64,000 bases of DNA from Desulfamplus sp. (GCA_015232555.1 JADFZJ010000007.1:24731-88730), one strand, 5' to 3'; positions 11,420-21,374 are shown, numbered from the stretch's first letter. Notes: generated by a model not told the origin, from the sequence alone. Made by a program: numbers and translations.

Positions 11420-11594
11420 CTCTTGCTTCCTCTTGAATTATAGTATGCTTTAGTAAGCTGTTATTATGGTATGCTTTAGAAGCGGTTAACTATTATATAA
11501 ATATATATGTTACTTTGATATATATTACTTTGTAAAAAAATATGAAAAATATGTGAGAATATCATAATAAAGTCAAGAACCATTTGAGTATATT

Positions 11595-11620
11595 AGAGCC
11601 TGTTTAAATATTCAGGCTCT
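11595..11620. repeat. 26-nt palindromic repeat
   Basis: AGAGCCTGTTTAAATATTCAGGCTCT; outer 8-bp arms AGAGCCTG / CAGGCTCT perfectly complementary. Confidence 0.9.
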
Positions 11621-11806
11621 AAATGGTTAAGTGCATTATTGATGCTCTGTGCTCAAGTATCTTTTTATTTAGACGATTAGATTATAATAGAGATTATTTG
11701 ACATACACATTGTGTCTAATTGGTTAGGTGTGCATTGCCAAGATTTATGTGAAAAAAAAGTAAATTATAGATACAACCCTTAACTTTAAAAAACAGGAGG
11801 TTCATC

Positions 11807-12313
11807 ATGGAAACAGGAAATATCAGCAACACAATGTCAGCAAATTTAAGCTATGAGGCACGTAAATTTTCAGGTTCTGTAAGAAGCTCTTACGGAAGCA
11901 ATGAAGGCGGCAGCAAAGTAGAAAAAGATACTGCATTCAATGTAATGATGAGCAGTTTCAAGGTTCAGGTATCTTTAAATACTTATGAAAACCTTAACAC
12001 CCAATCATCTGATTTTTCTGCTGCATCAGCTAAACCATCAAGCAAACCAGACGATCTTTTTGGAGAAGACGGCTATTGGGGAGTTAATAAGACAGCGGGT
12101 CGAATCAGCGATTTTGTAATGAGCGGTGCTGGCGATGACATTGAAAAGCTCAAAGCAGGCAGAGAGGGTATTCAGCGGGGGTTGAGGGATGCAGAAAAGG
12201 TTTGGGGAGGAAAAATGCCTGATATAGCCTACCAGACTATTGAAAAATCACTTGAAGCTATTGATGAGAAGATAAAAAAGCTCGGCGGAAATGTAGTCGA
12301 TATTACTGCCTGA
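11807..12313 (+). CDS. Small DUF5610-like protein of unknown function
   Basis: RBS (aggaggttcatc); YWGVNKTAGRISDFVMSGAGDDIEKLKAGREGIQRG...KVWGGKMPDIAYQT pattern. Confidence 0.6.
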   Translation: METGNISNTMSANLSYEARKFSGSVRSSYGSNEGGSKVEKDTAFNVMMSSFKVQVSLNTYENLNTQSSDFSAASAKPSSKPDDLFGEDGYWGVNKTAGRISDFVMSGAGDDIEKLKAGREGIQRGLRDAEKVWGGKMPDIAYQTIEKSLEAIDEKIKKLGGNVVDITA

Positions 12314-12380
12314 AAGAAAAAAAATGTATTTCATGTTGCTTGAATATGAGACCTGTGCTATGGAATCTTAATACACTTTT

Positions 12381-12415
12381 GAACATAAGCAGCTTCGCTG
12401 CAATTAGTGTTATCC
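12381..12415 (+). repeat. GCAGCTTCGCTGC interspersed repeat
   Basis: GAACATAAGCAGCTTCGCTGCAATTAGTGTTATCC. Confidence 0.75.
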
Positions 12416-12438
12416 TTTCTCCACTGGAATAAACAAAC

Positions 12439-14325
12439 ATGATTGATACTTTTTATAGAGTTGTCCTGAAAAAGTGTGGCACAGAGGACAATATTAAGGC
12501 TCTATCTCGTTTTTTGGTTAAAGATTTCAAACTCACCTATGAAAAGGCGGAGTTTATAGTTCATAATCCACCTGCTATATTGGGTGATATGAGTAATCAG
12601 GAAAATGCAGAACTTGCTCTTCAGCATCTTAAAGGGTTTAACGCAGAATGTTGTGTCAATACAGTTGTTAAAGACAAAAGACTTCCATTCAGCATAAGAC
12701 AGCAGCAGTTGAAATGGATATCCAAGGAGTTCAGCAAAACTCTGAGGGCGTGCGTAGAAACAACTCTTTTTTATGTAACTGTTGAACCTATCCGTAAAGA
12801 TATATTTTTACCCTCTCTTATCGGAAAAAAAGAGACACTTGAAGATGCTTTTAGATACAGTGACTCAGTTTTTGTAATTGATGACACAACTTTTATTCTT
12901 CTTGGTTTTGCAAGTGACAGGGATGGTTCTGATGTTATCTTTGAGAAAATTGTCAATTCTATGGAGACGCACATATACCGCGAGATTATTGTCCACATAG
13001 GTATGTCAATTATACCTGAAGACGGCAAATCTTTTTATGATCTCATGGCAGTTGCGAAGAAGAACCGTTTTTCATTCAGGAAAGATGAGGCTGGAATATC
13101 CCAGAAAATTGAAGTTCTTCAAGATACTTCTCAGCCTCGTAAAAAAGAGGCATCTCTTTCTGATATTCAGGTTTTCACCCTCTGTTTTAACAAGGCAAGG
13201 GGGAAATTCTATAATGAGCTTACGGCACTTCCACCTGATGTCTTATGGGGTGCTTTAAGCCGTATCTCAATATCAGATCAGAAGAAATTTTTTCTAAAAC
13301 TTCCCCATGACTCTCATTTGACATCGTTTTTAGCTGAAAAGATAAAGAACCAGTCTGATCAGGCAGATGTTGAAACTGCAAGAAAAAAGGTCCGCAGGGT
13401 TATAAGCGAAATGCAGCTTGTAGAAAATCTTAAAGAGCGAAGCGAGAACCAGAAACAGATAGTTGCATCTCTCCAGCATGTGGAGTCTATTTTCAACATA
13501 CCAGATGTTGCATTACGGGTATATCGGTTGGCATCTGATCCTGAATCTGATACAGATGATGTTGCTGAAAGTATTCTGATTGACCCATCCCTTACCATGA
13601 AAATACTTAAAATTGTAAACTCTCCGTTTTATAGACGATCAGGTCAGATGAATTCAATCAAAGAGGCTGTTGTTCTGCTTGGCAGAGAAGAGGTTATCAA
13701 TATGGCGTTTGGACTCTCTCTCTCTAAATCTTTTTTAGATGCAGACCTTAAAGGGCTTCTTAATCCTGAAACTCTTTGGAAACACTCATTGGAAACAGCA
13801 TTTATTGCAAGATATCTCTGCTATGATATTCCTGAATTTAAAAATTTAGGTGCTTTTACTGCTGGTCTTCTCCATGATCTTGGCAAGGTCTATTTGATAG
13901 AGAATTTTTCAGAACTCTACACATTGGTCATTGATAGGTCAGAAGATCACGATATACTAATAAGTGCTATTGAGCAGGAGCTGCTTGGCATGGATCATGG
14001 AGCAATCGGGCGTATGATAGGTGATCACTGGAATCTTCCAGGTGCTCTTGTTCAAGCAATAGGCTTTCACCATCAGCCGTCAGGAGCTCCTGACTATCCC
14101 ACATTTGCAGCTATAATAGGTTTTGCAGATTATTTAGTGAATATGGCTTCAGCCGAACAAGATATAAAGCACTCAAAGCTCAAACAGCTTTTCAAAGTTG
14201 ATCACATGATTATGATGAAAAAAGTTTTCAGTGACTTTGGCACAAAATTTATTGAAAATGCTTTTGAAGAGACATCAAAAATTCTTAGTGATAGTGCTGA
14301 CATTTTAAAACGATTGGATAATTAA
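12439..14325 (+). CDS. HDOD domain protein with N-terminal extension
   Basis: HDOD signature from VESIFNIPDVALRVYRLASDPES...IVNSPFYRRSGQMNSIKEAVVLLG...HDLGK. Confidence 0.85.
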   Translation: MIDTFYRVVLKKCGTEDNIKALSRFLVKDFKLTYEKAEFIVHNPPAILGDMSNQENAELALQHLKGFNAECCVNTVVKDKRLPFSIRQQQLKWISKEFSKTLRACVETTLFYVTVEPIRKDIFLPSLIGKKETLEDAFRYSDSVFVIDDTTFILLGFASDRDGSDVIFEKIVNSMETHIYREIIVHIGMSIIPEDGKSFYDLMAVAKKNRFSFRKDEAGISQKIEVLQDTSQPRKKEASLSDIQVFTLCFNKARGKFYNELTALPPDVLWGALSRISISDQKKFFLKLPHDSHLTSFLAEKIKNQSDQADVETARKKVRRVISEMQLVENLKERSENQKQIVASLQHVESIFNIPDVALRVYRLASDPESDTDDVAESILIDPSLTMKILKIVNSPFYRRSGQMNSIKEAVVLLGREEVINMAFGLSLSKSFLDADLKGLLNPETLWKHSLETAFIARYLCYDIPEFKNLGAFTAGLLHDLGKVYLIENFSELYTLVIDRSEDHDILISAIEQELLGMDHGAIGRMIGDHWNLPGALVQAIGFHHQPSGAPDYPTFAAIIGFADYLVNMASAEQDIKHSKLKQLFKVDHMIMMKKVFSDFGTKFIENAFEETSKILSDSADILKRLDN

Positions 14326-14338
14326 AAAGCTAAATTCA

Positions 14339-15781
14339 ATGGATGAAAAATATATAACTGCGTCTCAATTTGCAATATTTAGAAAAAACTATCTCTCTGT
14401 TCAGGCAAAATATGAGGAGAAGATTGGTGAGTTGTCAATAATAAAAGAGATGAACACTACCATGCAGCAGATTGACCATATTGATCAAGACCTTATATGG
14501 ATACGCCATCTTGAGTGTATTAAAAAATATAAGAACCTTGCTGCTGCTGTACTATATTTTTCTACACACAATGCAATTAAACGGGATCATTTTTTTTATA
14601 CTGATTTTGAAGAACCGTTTGACTGCACCTCATTCAAAAATATCTCTTTTTTTAAAAAAATATTGCTAGAAAAAACGACCGTAGTAATAGACTCTCTTGA
14701 TGAACCCTACCTTTTTAATGACCTTAGCTATTCATTTTATGGGCAGCCCATTTTATCTGGTGGAAAAGTTATCGCTGTGCTGATGCTCTTTTCAAGGCAT
14801 AAAAAGGCATTTGAGCAGTCAAACCAATTCTTTTATACTATTGTCTGTGAGCATCTTTATAACCATATCCTATTTTTAAGGCTCTACTACGGGAAATTGG
14901 ATGAAGAGAAGCAGATGATTCAGCTTAGCCGATTTTTTTCAAAAAATGTAATTGCAGAGATATTTAAAAGAGGACAGCTCAAATTAGGCGGGGAAAAAAA
15001 GCAAGTTGCAGTTATGTTTGTTGATTTAAAAGGATTTACAAGGCTTTCAGAGAATATGGAGCCAGAAGATGTAGTAACTTTGCTTAACCGTTTCTTCTCC
15101 TACATGATCCCAATTATTTTCAGGCATAAGGGAACGCTTGATAAGCTGCTTGGCGATGGAATAATGGCGGTTTTCGGAAGCCCCATTGAGGATACTGAGA
15201 GCTGCCTTAATGCTGTGAAGGCTGCTCTTGAAATGTTTACAGTGCTTAATACCTTTAATAGAGACCTGCAACATGCACAGAACTCTCTTAGAACGCAAAA
15301 CGTTATGTCTCATAGGAAAAGCTTTGTTGAAGCGGGAGACTTTTCTGATATTAATGTTGATATTGAACCATCCACAGATATTAATAATATTTTAGTTGAA
15401 GGTAATATCGAAATAGTCAGTGGCATAGAGAGAGGTAGTATTGAAATGGTCAGTGGCATAGAGATGAGAAGAGAATTTGAGATAAAAAATGGTCTTGAGA
15501 TGGGTATCGGCATAAATTATGGGGAGTTGGTCGCTGGCTTTATGGGATCAGAGCAGCATCTTAACTATACAGTTGTCGGAGATGTAGTCAACGCTGCCCA
15601 AAGAATTCAGTCGTTAGCTGGAAGCAATGAAATTTTTCTGTCAGGCAGCGTATATGACAAGATAGATAACCACCTTGAAAACCTTGAAAACCTTGAAAAT
15701 GTTACACGGCTTAATGATGTAAAATTAAAGGGTAAGGAAAAGATGGTCTCTCTTTACAGGCTCAAGCCTATATTGAAATAA
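14339..15781 (+). CDS. Class III adenylate/guanylate cyclase with N-terminal GAF-like region
   Basis: VAVMFVDLKGFTRLSENMEPEDVVTLLNRFF, DKLLGDGIMAVFGSP, YTVVGDVVNAAQRIQ; catalytic domain carries a long insertion. Confidence 0.88.
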   Translation: MDEKYITASQFAIFRKNYLSVQAKYEEKIGELSIIKEMNTTMQQIDHIDQDLIWIRHLECIKKYKNLAAAVLYFSTHNAIKRDHFFYTDFEEPFDCTSFKNISFFKKILLEKTTVVIDSLDEPYLFNDLSYSFYGQPILSGGKVIAVLMLFSRHKKAFEQSNQFFYTIVCEHLYNHILFLRLYYGKLDEEKQMIQLSRFFSKNVIAEIFKRGQLKLGGEKKQVAVMFVDLKGFTRLSENMEPEDVVTLLNRFFSYMIPIIFRHKGTLDKLLGDGIMAVFGSPIEDTESCLNAVKAALEMFTVLNTFNRDLQHAQNSLRTQNVMSHRKSFVEAGDFSDINVDIEPSTDINNILVEGNIEIVSGIERGSIEMVSGIEMRREFEIKNGLEMGIGINYGELVAGFMGSEQHLNYTVVGDVVNAAQRIQSLAGSNEIFLSGSVYDKIDNHLENLENLENVTRLNDVKLKGKEKMVSLYRLKPILK

Positions 15782-15836
15782 AAGGTTCTATCTAACTTAG
15801 TATGGTCAGTTTGGCAATGGCACAACAACAAATTTT

Positions 15837-17303
15837 TCAGAAATAGCCATCAATGTCTGCTGCTTCTGGAAATCTCTCTATAAAACGGTAAAGCGTTGCC
15901 CGACCAACTTTGAGGTAACGGGCAGCTTTTGCTTTGTTACCGCCTGTAATTTTAAGTGCTCTTTTTACTGAATCTGCATCAAGTTTACCTGCATAATTAT
16001 CCTCATAACTTTGTTGCTTATCTGAATAAACTTCTCTTTGCTCTTCCAGTTGCTTATAATTTTCCCCCATGTTTCTAAGCTCCATCGGCAAATCTGATGG
16101 CATAATCTGACTCTGTTTGGATCTGACAATTGCAAACTGCACCGCATTTTGAAGCTCTCGCACATTTCCTGGCCACGAATAATCCATCATCACACGGACA
16201 GCATCTTTTGAAAAATTAGGAATTACAGCACCATTACCATTTTTATTCTCACTTCTTGCCATTTCAAGAAAATGGGCAGTTAAAAGCGGAATATCGTTAC
16301 GCCGTTTTCGCAATGGAGGCAGTTCAATAGGAATAACATTAAGCCTGTAATATAAATCTTTTCTAAAATTGCCTTTTCCCACCTCTTTGGCAAGGTCTTT
16401 GTTGGTTGCACTGATGATCCTTGCATCAACTTGTATGCTCTTTTCTCCTCCTACCCTCTCAAGAATCCCCTCTTGAAGAAATCTTAATAATTTAACCTGA
16501 ATCTGTTTGGGAAGCTCTGCCACCTCATCAAGAAAAAGAGTGCCTTTGTGAGCAAGTTCAAACCTTCCTTTCCGATCCTTGACTGCTCCTGAAAAAGCAC
16601 CTTTTACATGACCAAAAAGCTCACTCTCCACAAGTCCTTCAGGAATTGCACCGCAGTTGACAGGAACAAACATAGCACCAGCACGCCTGCTTTCATTGTG
16701 CAGAGCATAAGCAACTCTCTCTTTGCCTGTGCCAGTCTCTCCATGAATATGAACTGGATAGTCATAAGATGCAGCATCGCGTATCTGCTGAAAAAGATTC
16801 AGCATCACCTTATCTTTTCCAACTATTCCTGCAAACGATGTCATCTCTTGAGCCTTTACACTTAGAGCTTCATAAGCTGTCATATCTCTAAATGAGGCAA
16901 CAACACCTTTTAAGATTTGATTATCAATAATTCCAGTAACACTCATTTCAACACGGCGAAGCTCTCCATCTTTTGTTGTTATGGTAATTGGATATTCAAG
17001 ACATCTATCCAATTTTAATTTACAATTTAGAAATTTATTTAATATTGCTGAGTCAGAGTCATCTTTATTTGATTCATCTATTGCAGTTTTATTGCAAAAT
17101 GAGCAGTGTTCCCCGCAAAAAGGTGCACCAAAAATATCATGACAATCTTTCCCTATAACGTCTGATTTTGAGTATCCAGTTATATTTTCTGCTGCCTTAT
17201 TGAAAAAGATGATTTTTCGTTTAATATCATGTGCAATAATACCATCTCTCAAGTTATCCAGCACAAGCTCAAGGTTTCTTCTATCAAGTATGAATTCGTC
17301 CAT
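15837..17303 (-). CDS. PAS-containing sigma-54 activator
   Basis: PAS, AAA+ [22 protein letters not shown]-terminal Fis HTH. Confidence 0.92.
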   Translation of the reverse strand: MDEFILDRRNLELVLDNLRDGIIAHDIKRKIIFFNKAAENITGYSKSDVIGKDCHDIFGAPFCGEHCSFCNKTAIDESNKDDSDSAILNKFLNCKLKLDRCLEYPITITTKDGELRRVEMSVTGIIDNQILKGVVASFRDMTAYEALSVKAQEMTSFAGIVGKDKVMLNLFQQIRDAASYDYPVHIHGETGTGKERVAYALHNESRRAGAMFVPVNCGAIPEGLVESELFGHVKGAFSGAVKDRKGRFELAHKGTLFLDEVAELPKQIQVKLLRFLQEGILERVGGEKSIQVDARIISATNKDLAKEVGKGNFRKDLYYRLNVIPIELPPLRKRRNDIPLLTAHFLEMARSENKNGNGAVIPNFSKDAVRVMMDYSWPGNVRELQNAVQFAIVRSKQSQIMPSDLPMELRNMGENYKQLEEQREVYSDKQQSYEDNYAGKLDADSVKRALKITGGNKAKAARYLKVGRATLYRFIERFPEAADIDGYF

Positions 17304-17403
17304 TCTTATTTTCCAATTTTATGTTCTATTTTCATTTTTTTGCCTAAAATTAATACAATACAACATAAAATGATAGTCAAAACAATTGCTTTTAATTTTT
17401 ATC

Positions 17404-17496
17404 GCCCAAGAGCTAAAGCTCAGGGCTAATTTTTTACCCAAGCTCTCTTAAGGGGGCTTCTTTTATTGGTTAGCCGAGGGCTTTAGCCCCACGGCT
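17404..17496. repeat. Two (A)GCC..TTTAGC..GGC(T)-type palindromes upstream of flagellin
   Basis: GCCCAAGAGCTAAAGCTCAGGGC (17404-17426) and AGCCGAGGGCTTTAGCCCCACGGCT (17472-17496). Confidence 0.65.
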
Positions 17497-17542
17497 GCAA
17501 AGATTGATAAAAACTAAATTTATCTAATCGCTATTTTTTTTA

Positions 17543-17569
17543 TAAAGTTATAAAAGGTGATGACGATAC
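17543..17569 (+). promoter_or_regulatory. Candidate sigma-28 (FliA) promoter for flagellin
   Basis: TAAA-N15-GACGATAC, 10/12 to the TAAA-N15-GCCGATAA consensus, about 90 nt upstream of the flagellin ATG. Confidence 0.55.
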
Positions 17570-17658
17570 TGTATTTTAAGTGATGTTTTAATTAGGTTTT
17601 AGTTTTAACAAAAGGGCAATGACGCCCGCATAAATTAAATTCATGGAGGAGAACGACT

Positions 17659-20061
17659 ATGGCACTTACGATTAATACGAATGTGGCTGCATTAAATGCA
17701 CACATGAACATGAAAAAGAATGATAACGCCCTTTCCGGCTCTTTGGAAAGACTTTCTACTGGTATGAGAATCAACAAGGCTGCTGACGATGCGTCAGGCA
17801 TGGCAATTGCCGATTCTCTAAAGGCTCAGGGGCTTGGTCTTGGACAGGCTATACGTAATGCAAATGACGGTATTAACATTGTTCAGACTGCTGACGGTGC
17901 TCTTGATGAAGCTATCAAAATTACCAACACAATTAAAACCAAATCAATTCAGGCAGCTCAAGATGGTCAGACTTTTGAATCAAGAAAGATCATTCAGGAA
18001 GATATAAATAAACTTTTGGAAGAGGTTGATCTGCTTGCATCTTCAACATCTTTTAACGGAAAGAAGCTGCTCTCTGGTGAGTTTACCAACAAGAGTTTCC
18101 AGATTGGTGCGAGTTCTGGCGAAGTAGCAAAAATCTCTATTGGTTCAGCAGAGACTTCAAAAACTGGTCATGTAACCACATCCAATATGCAACTCAATGA
18201 CACAGGACCACTCTCTCTTGTTATCCACAGTAATACAGAAAATAAAGATTATACACTTCAAAGTGTAAATTTACAGTTTAATAACTCCTCAGAAAGTGGT
18301 GCTGCTGCTGTTGCGGCAGGAATCAACAAAATGTCAGATCAGCTTGGTATTACTGCTCAGGCAGTTGTTGAGACATCTTCAAGCGGCAGTGTAAGTGCTG
18401 GTAGTATTGGTGATGATTTCAAAATTAATGGTATTGAGATTGGAGCTGTTACTGTTCAAGAAAACGATACAGACGGAGCATTAGCAAAGGCAATAAATTC
18501 AAAAAGCGACCAGACTGGAGTTTCAGCATCAGTAGACTCAACTGGAAAACTTACACTTTCTTCTGCTGATGGAAGAGGAATTGAGCTTACTGGCGATGTA
18601 GCAGATGTTATGAACAAAAATGCTGCTGATATGTCAACATTTGGTGAGATAAAGCTGACACAGTTCGGTTCAAATTCACTGCTGATTAAAGATTCAGACA
18701 GTGGAATTCTTACCAAAGTTTCTACATTGGCGGTAGAGAATACACTTATTGTTTCTAATGATATGTTGGCTGCCAAAGGTTCTAATATTGCAACTGGAAC
18801 AGTTCTTCATACTGGTACAGAACTGGGAGCAACTTATACAACGGTTACAGGTGGTATAACTTCTATAATGGATCATAAAATCACCGCAGGCTCAACATTA
18901 TTTACTGGAAGCTCAATAAAAAGTGGAACAACTGTTGGAGGCAATGTACTTGGATTAACAATCCAGACAATTAGTGCCGACGCAACACTTGCTAAAGGTT
19001 CACTCATTGCAAGTGGCAGTGTCCTTGCTGCTGGTACTGTCATTACAGATGATATCACAAATAGTAGTAATGAGCTAATTAAAGCTGGAACAACTCTTGC
19101 TGTTTCAACTACTACCAAAGGTGATGTAACTCTGAGTTCAGATATGATTCTCAAGGGTAGTGCTGCTTTGAACAGTACACTTAGTACCAATTCTGTTATT
19201 GCTGCTGGCTCAACTTTAAATGATGATATAGTTCTTGATACAACTTCTACCATAATTCAAGATTCCACACTTCTCAAAGGTTCAGTTTTATCTACCGGTA
19301 CAATATTGCAAACGGGTTCTGTTATGGGATACGCTGAAACAACAGCTGCTGGTATCACAGTTACATCATCGGAAGGAATGACACTATCAGCGGGCTCAAG
19401 TCTTGCTACTAACTCGGTTTTAAATTCCGGTTCAACTATTGGAGGAAAAATTGTCAATACTACTACCAACAAAACTATTGATGCAGAATTGACTCTTGGG
19501 TCAGGTTCTACTCTTGAATCAGGCTCAGTGATTGCTGCTGGAACTTATCTGACAAACGGTATTATGACAGCCAACGGGCAGGTAGGGCCTGGGGTAACTC
19601 TGGAGCAGGATGCCACAATAAACCAAGACCTTTTTCTTACAGAGAATATGACATTGTCAAAAAACTCTACTCTTGCAACGAACAGCATTATTGCCTCAAC
19701 CGGCGGAGGTACGGCATCTGACATCTCGTTTGAAGACACCAAGGTAACTCGACTCAAAGATATTGACGTAACCAGTCAGGAGGGGGCACAGATTGCCATT
19801 GCGGTCGCAGACTCAGCCTTGAAAGATTACGACAAGATAAGGGCAAATTTGGGTTCTACTCAGAATCAGTTGACAGCAACCATTAACAACATAAGCGTAA
19901 CTCAGGTTAATGTTCAGGCTGCTGAATCTGCGATAAGAGATGTTGACTTTGCCGCAGAATCACAGAACTTCTCAAAACTTCAGATTCTTGCTCAATCAGG
20001 CTCTTATGCAATGTCTCAGGCAAATGCTTCTTCACAGAATGTAATGAGCTTGCTGCAGTAA
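17659..20061 (+). CDS. fliC: Flagellin with very long central variable domain
   Basis: Canonical N-terminus MALTINTNVAALNAH...LERLSTGMRINKAADDASGMAIADSL and C-terminus AAESAIRDVDFAAESQNFSKLQILAQSGSYAMSQANASSQNVMSLLQ; RBS ggaggag. Confidence 0.95.
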   Translation: MALTINTNVAALNAHMNMKKNDNALSGSLERLSTGMRINKAADDASGMAIADSLKAQGLGLGQAIRNANDGINIVQTADGALDEAIKITNTIKTKSIQAAQDGQTFESRKIIQEDINKLLEEVDLLASSTSFNGKKLLSGEFTNKSFQIGASSGEVAKISIGSAETSKTGHVTTSNMQLNDTGPLSLVIHSNTENKDYTLQSVNLQFNNSSESGAAAVAAGINKMSDQLGITAQAVVETSSSGSVSAGSIGDDFKINGIEIGAVTVQENDTDGALAKAINSKSDQTGVSASVDSTGKLTLSSADGRGIELTGDVADVMNKNAADMSTFGEIKLTQFGSNSLLIKDSDSGILTKVSTLAVENTLIVSNDMLAAKGSNIATGTVLHTGTELGATYTTVTGGITSIMDHKITAGSTLFTGSSIKSGTTVGGNVLGLTIQTISADATLAKGSLIASGSVLAAGTVITDDITNSSNELIKAGTTLAVSTTTKGDVTLSSDMILKGSAALNSTLSTNSVIAAGSTLNDDIVLDTTSTIIQDSTLLKGSVLSTGTILQTGSVMGYAETTAAGITVTSSEGMTLSAGSSLATNSVLNSGSTIGGKIVNTTTNKTIDAELTLGSGSTLESGSVIAAGTYLTNGIMTANGQVGPGVTLEQDATINQDLFLTENMTLSKNSTLATNSIIASTGGGTASDISFEDTKVTRLKDIDVTSQEGAQIAIAVADSALKDYDKIRANLGSTQNQLTATINNISVTQVNVQAAESAIRDVDFAAESQNFSKLQILAQSGSYAMSQANASSQNVMSLLQ

Positions 20062-20120
20062 CAACAAATTAGGACTTGATAACTTAAATTAATTCCTGAT
20101 AAATTGATTTAATCCGAAGA

Positions 20121-20156
20121 CGCCTCTGGAGATAAACTTTCCAGAGGCGTTTTTTA
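20121..20156 (+). terminator. Rho-independent terminator after flagellin
   Basis: CGCCTCTGGA-gataaactt-TCCAGAGGCG followed by TTTTTT. Confidence 0.92.
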
Positions 20157-20231
20157 TTATTTTATCTCTATTGTTTATTCATAGATTATATAAGCTCAAC
20201 GGCTATAAATTGTGTTACCATTCAATCTTTC

Positions 20232-20253
20232 AGCCGTAGGCTAAAGCCCCCCC
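20232..20253. repeat. Related palindrome downstream of flagellin
   Basis: AGCCGTAGGCTAAAGCCCCCCC, inverse orientation to the 17472 copy. Confidence 0.55.
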
Positions 20254-20277
20254 AATGCCATTATAGCGTTTCCCGAT

Positions 20278-20450
20278 TTATTCAACAATATTACCGGACT
20301 TCTCTTCATAACGACCGCAAAGCTCCTCCAGCGTCAAGTCTATATTACATCTGACAAGGTCAGTAATATAACGGCATCCTTCATCATCTATTGCCAAATT
20401 TCTGCCTCCTCCGTGTGGTTTGGGATTAATATGACCGTTCTGGTTTTTTT
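20278..20450 (-). pseudogene. IS630-family transposase N-terminal (HTH) relic
   Basis: Minus-strand translation QNGHINPKPHGGGRNLAIDDEGCRYITDLVRCNIDLTLEELCGRYEEKSGNIVE* resembles IS630 N-termini; no full-length ORF. Confidence 0.6.
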
Positions 20451-20575
20451 AGTTCCGCAACTAAAAAGTGGTAATGTGGTAATATGTGATAATGTAGCAG
20501 CCCATAAAGTAGATATAGATCGTATCAGTTACTTCCTTAACTCAAGCTCTTACTTCTTGATTTTATAATTATTTT
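20440..20575 (+). pseudogene. IS630-family transposase DDE-region relic, opposite orientation to the adjacent relic
   Basis: Plus-strand translation LVFLVPQLKSGNVVICDNVAAHKVDIDRISYFL matches the LKpGdVVVMDNlsaHK-type core of IS630 DDE domains; degenerate after it. Confidence 0.55.
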
Positions 20576-20678
20576 CATATATTTAGATTGATCTAATTAT
20601 ATATTTGATTGATTTTAAATTTAAGAATCGTTATTGACAAATCTGATTTGACATTCATCTGATGACGGATAAAATTTT

Positions 20679-21374
20679 ATGGAGAAAAATCTGAAAAGAG
20701 TAACAAAAAAAAGAGATAGAGAAGATTATACCCATGAAGCATATATAGGTATAAGAAGAATGTTTTTTCACAATGAGATTATACCCGGTCAGAAGATATC
20801 CTACCGAGATCTTGCAGAAAGACTTAACATGAGTTCTACACCTATTATTCAGGCACTAAAAAGGCTTGAATTTCAAGGATTTGTCAGACATGAACCAAAT
20901 CGTGGCTACTATACAGAGAAAATAAGCCTTAACGAGATAACTGAAATATACGATTTTAGAGAACTTATTGAACTGTCTCTGCTGCCTGTAACGATCAGAA
21001 ATATGACATCTGACGGACTTCAAATACTAAAACAAGCCTTGAACAGCCATCTATCTGCTGTGAGAGATATATATCTTAAAGAGCGTCTGATGAAAGATAT
21101 GGAGTTTCACCTGACTTTGGCAGAACTCTCCAAATGTACACTTCAAATAAATACTCTCAAACACCTGTTTGATCTACTTTATCTCAAATACAGAGGAAAT
21201 ATTCTATTTGTAACTCCAATGGAGAGGGTTGATGATGAGCATAGCAGACTCTATGATCGTATTGCTCATGGAGATGTGTCTGGAGCATCTGAGATACTTA
21301 GGCAGCATATTTCCAATGTCAAGCAACATGCTATTGTAAGCATCCAGAGAGTTCTTGAGGAAAAACACTATTGA
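20679..21374 (+). CDS. GntR family (FadR/FCD-type) transcriptional regulator
   Basis: GQKISYRDLAERLNMSSTPIIQALKRLEFQGFVRHEPNRGYYTEKISLNEITEIYDFRELIE. Confidence 0.9.
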   Translation: MEKNLKRVTKKRDREDYTHEAYIGIRRMFFHNEIIPGQKISYRDLAERLNMSSTPIIQALKRLEFQGFVRHEPNRGYYTEKISLNEITEIYDFRELIELSLLPVTIRNMTSDGLQILKQALNSHLSAVRDIYLKERLMKDMEFHLTLAELSKCTLQINTLKHLFDLLYLKYRGNILFVTPMERVDDEHSRLYDRIAHGDVSGASEILRQHISNVKQHAIVSIQRVLEEKHY

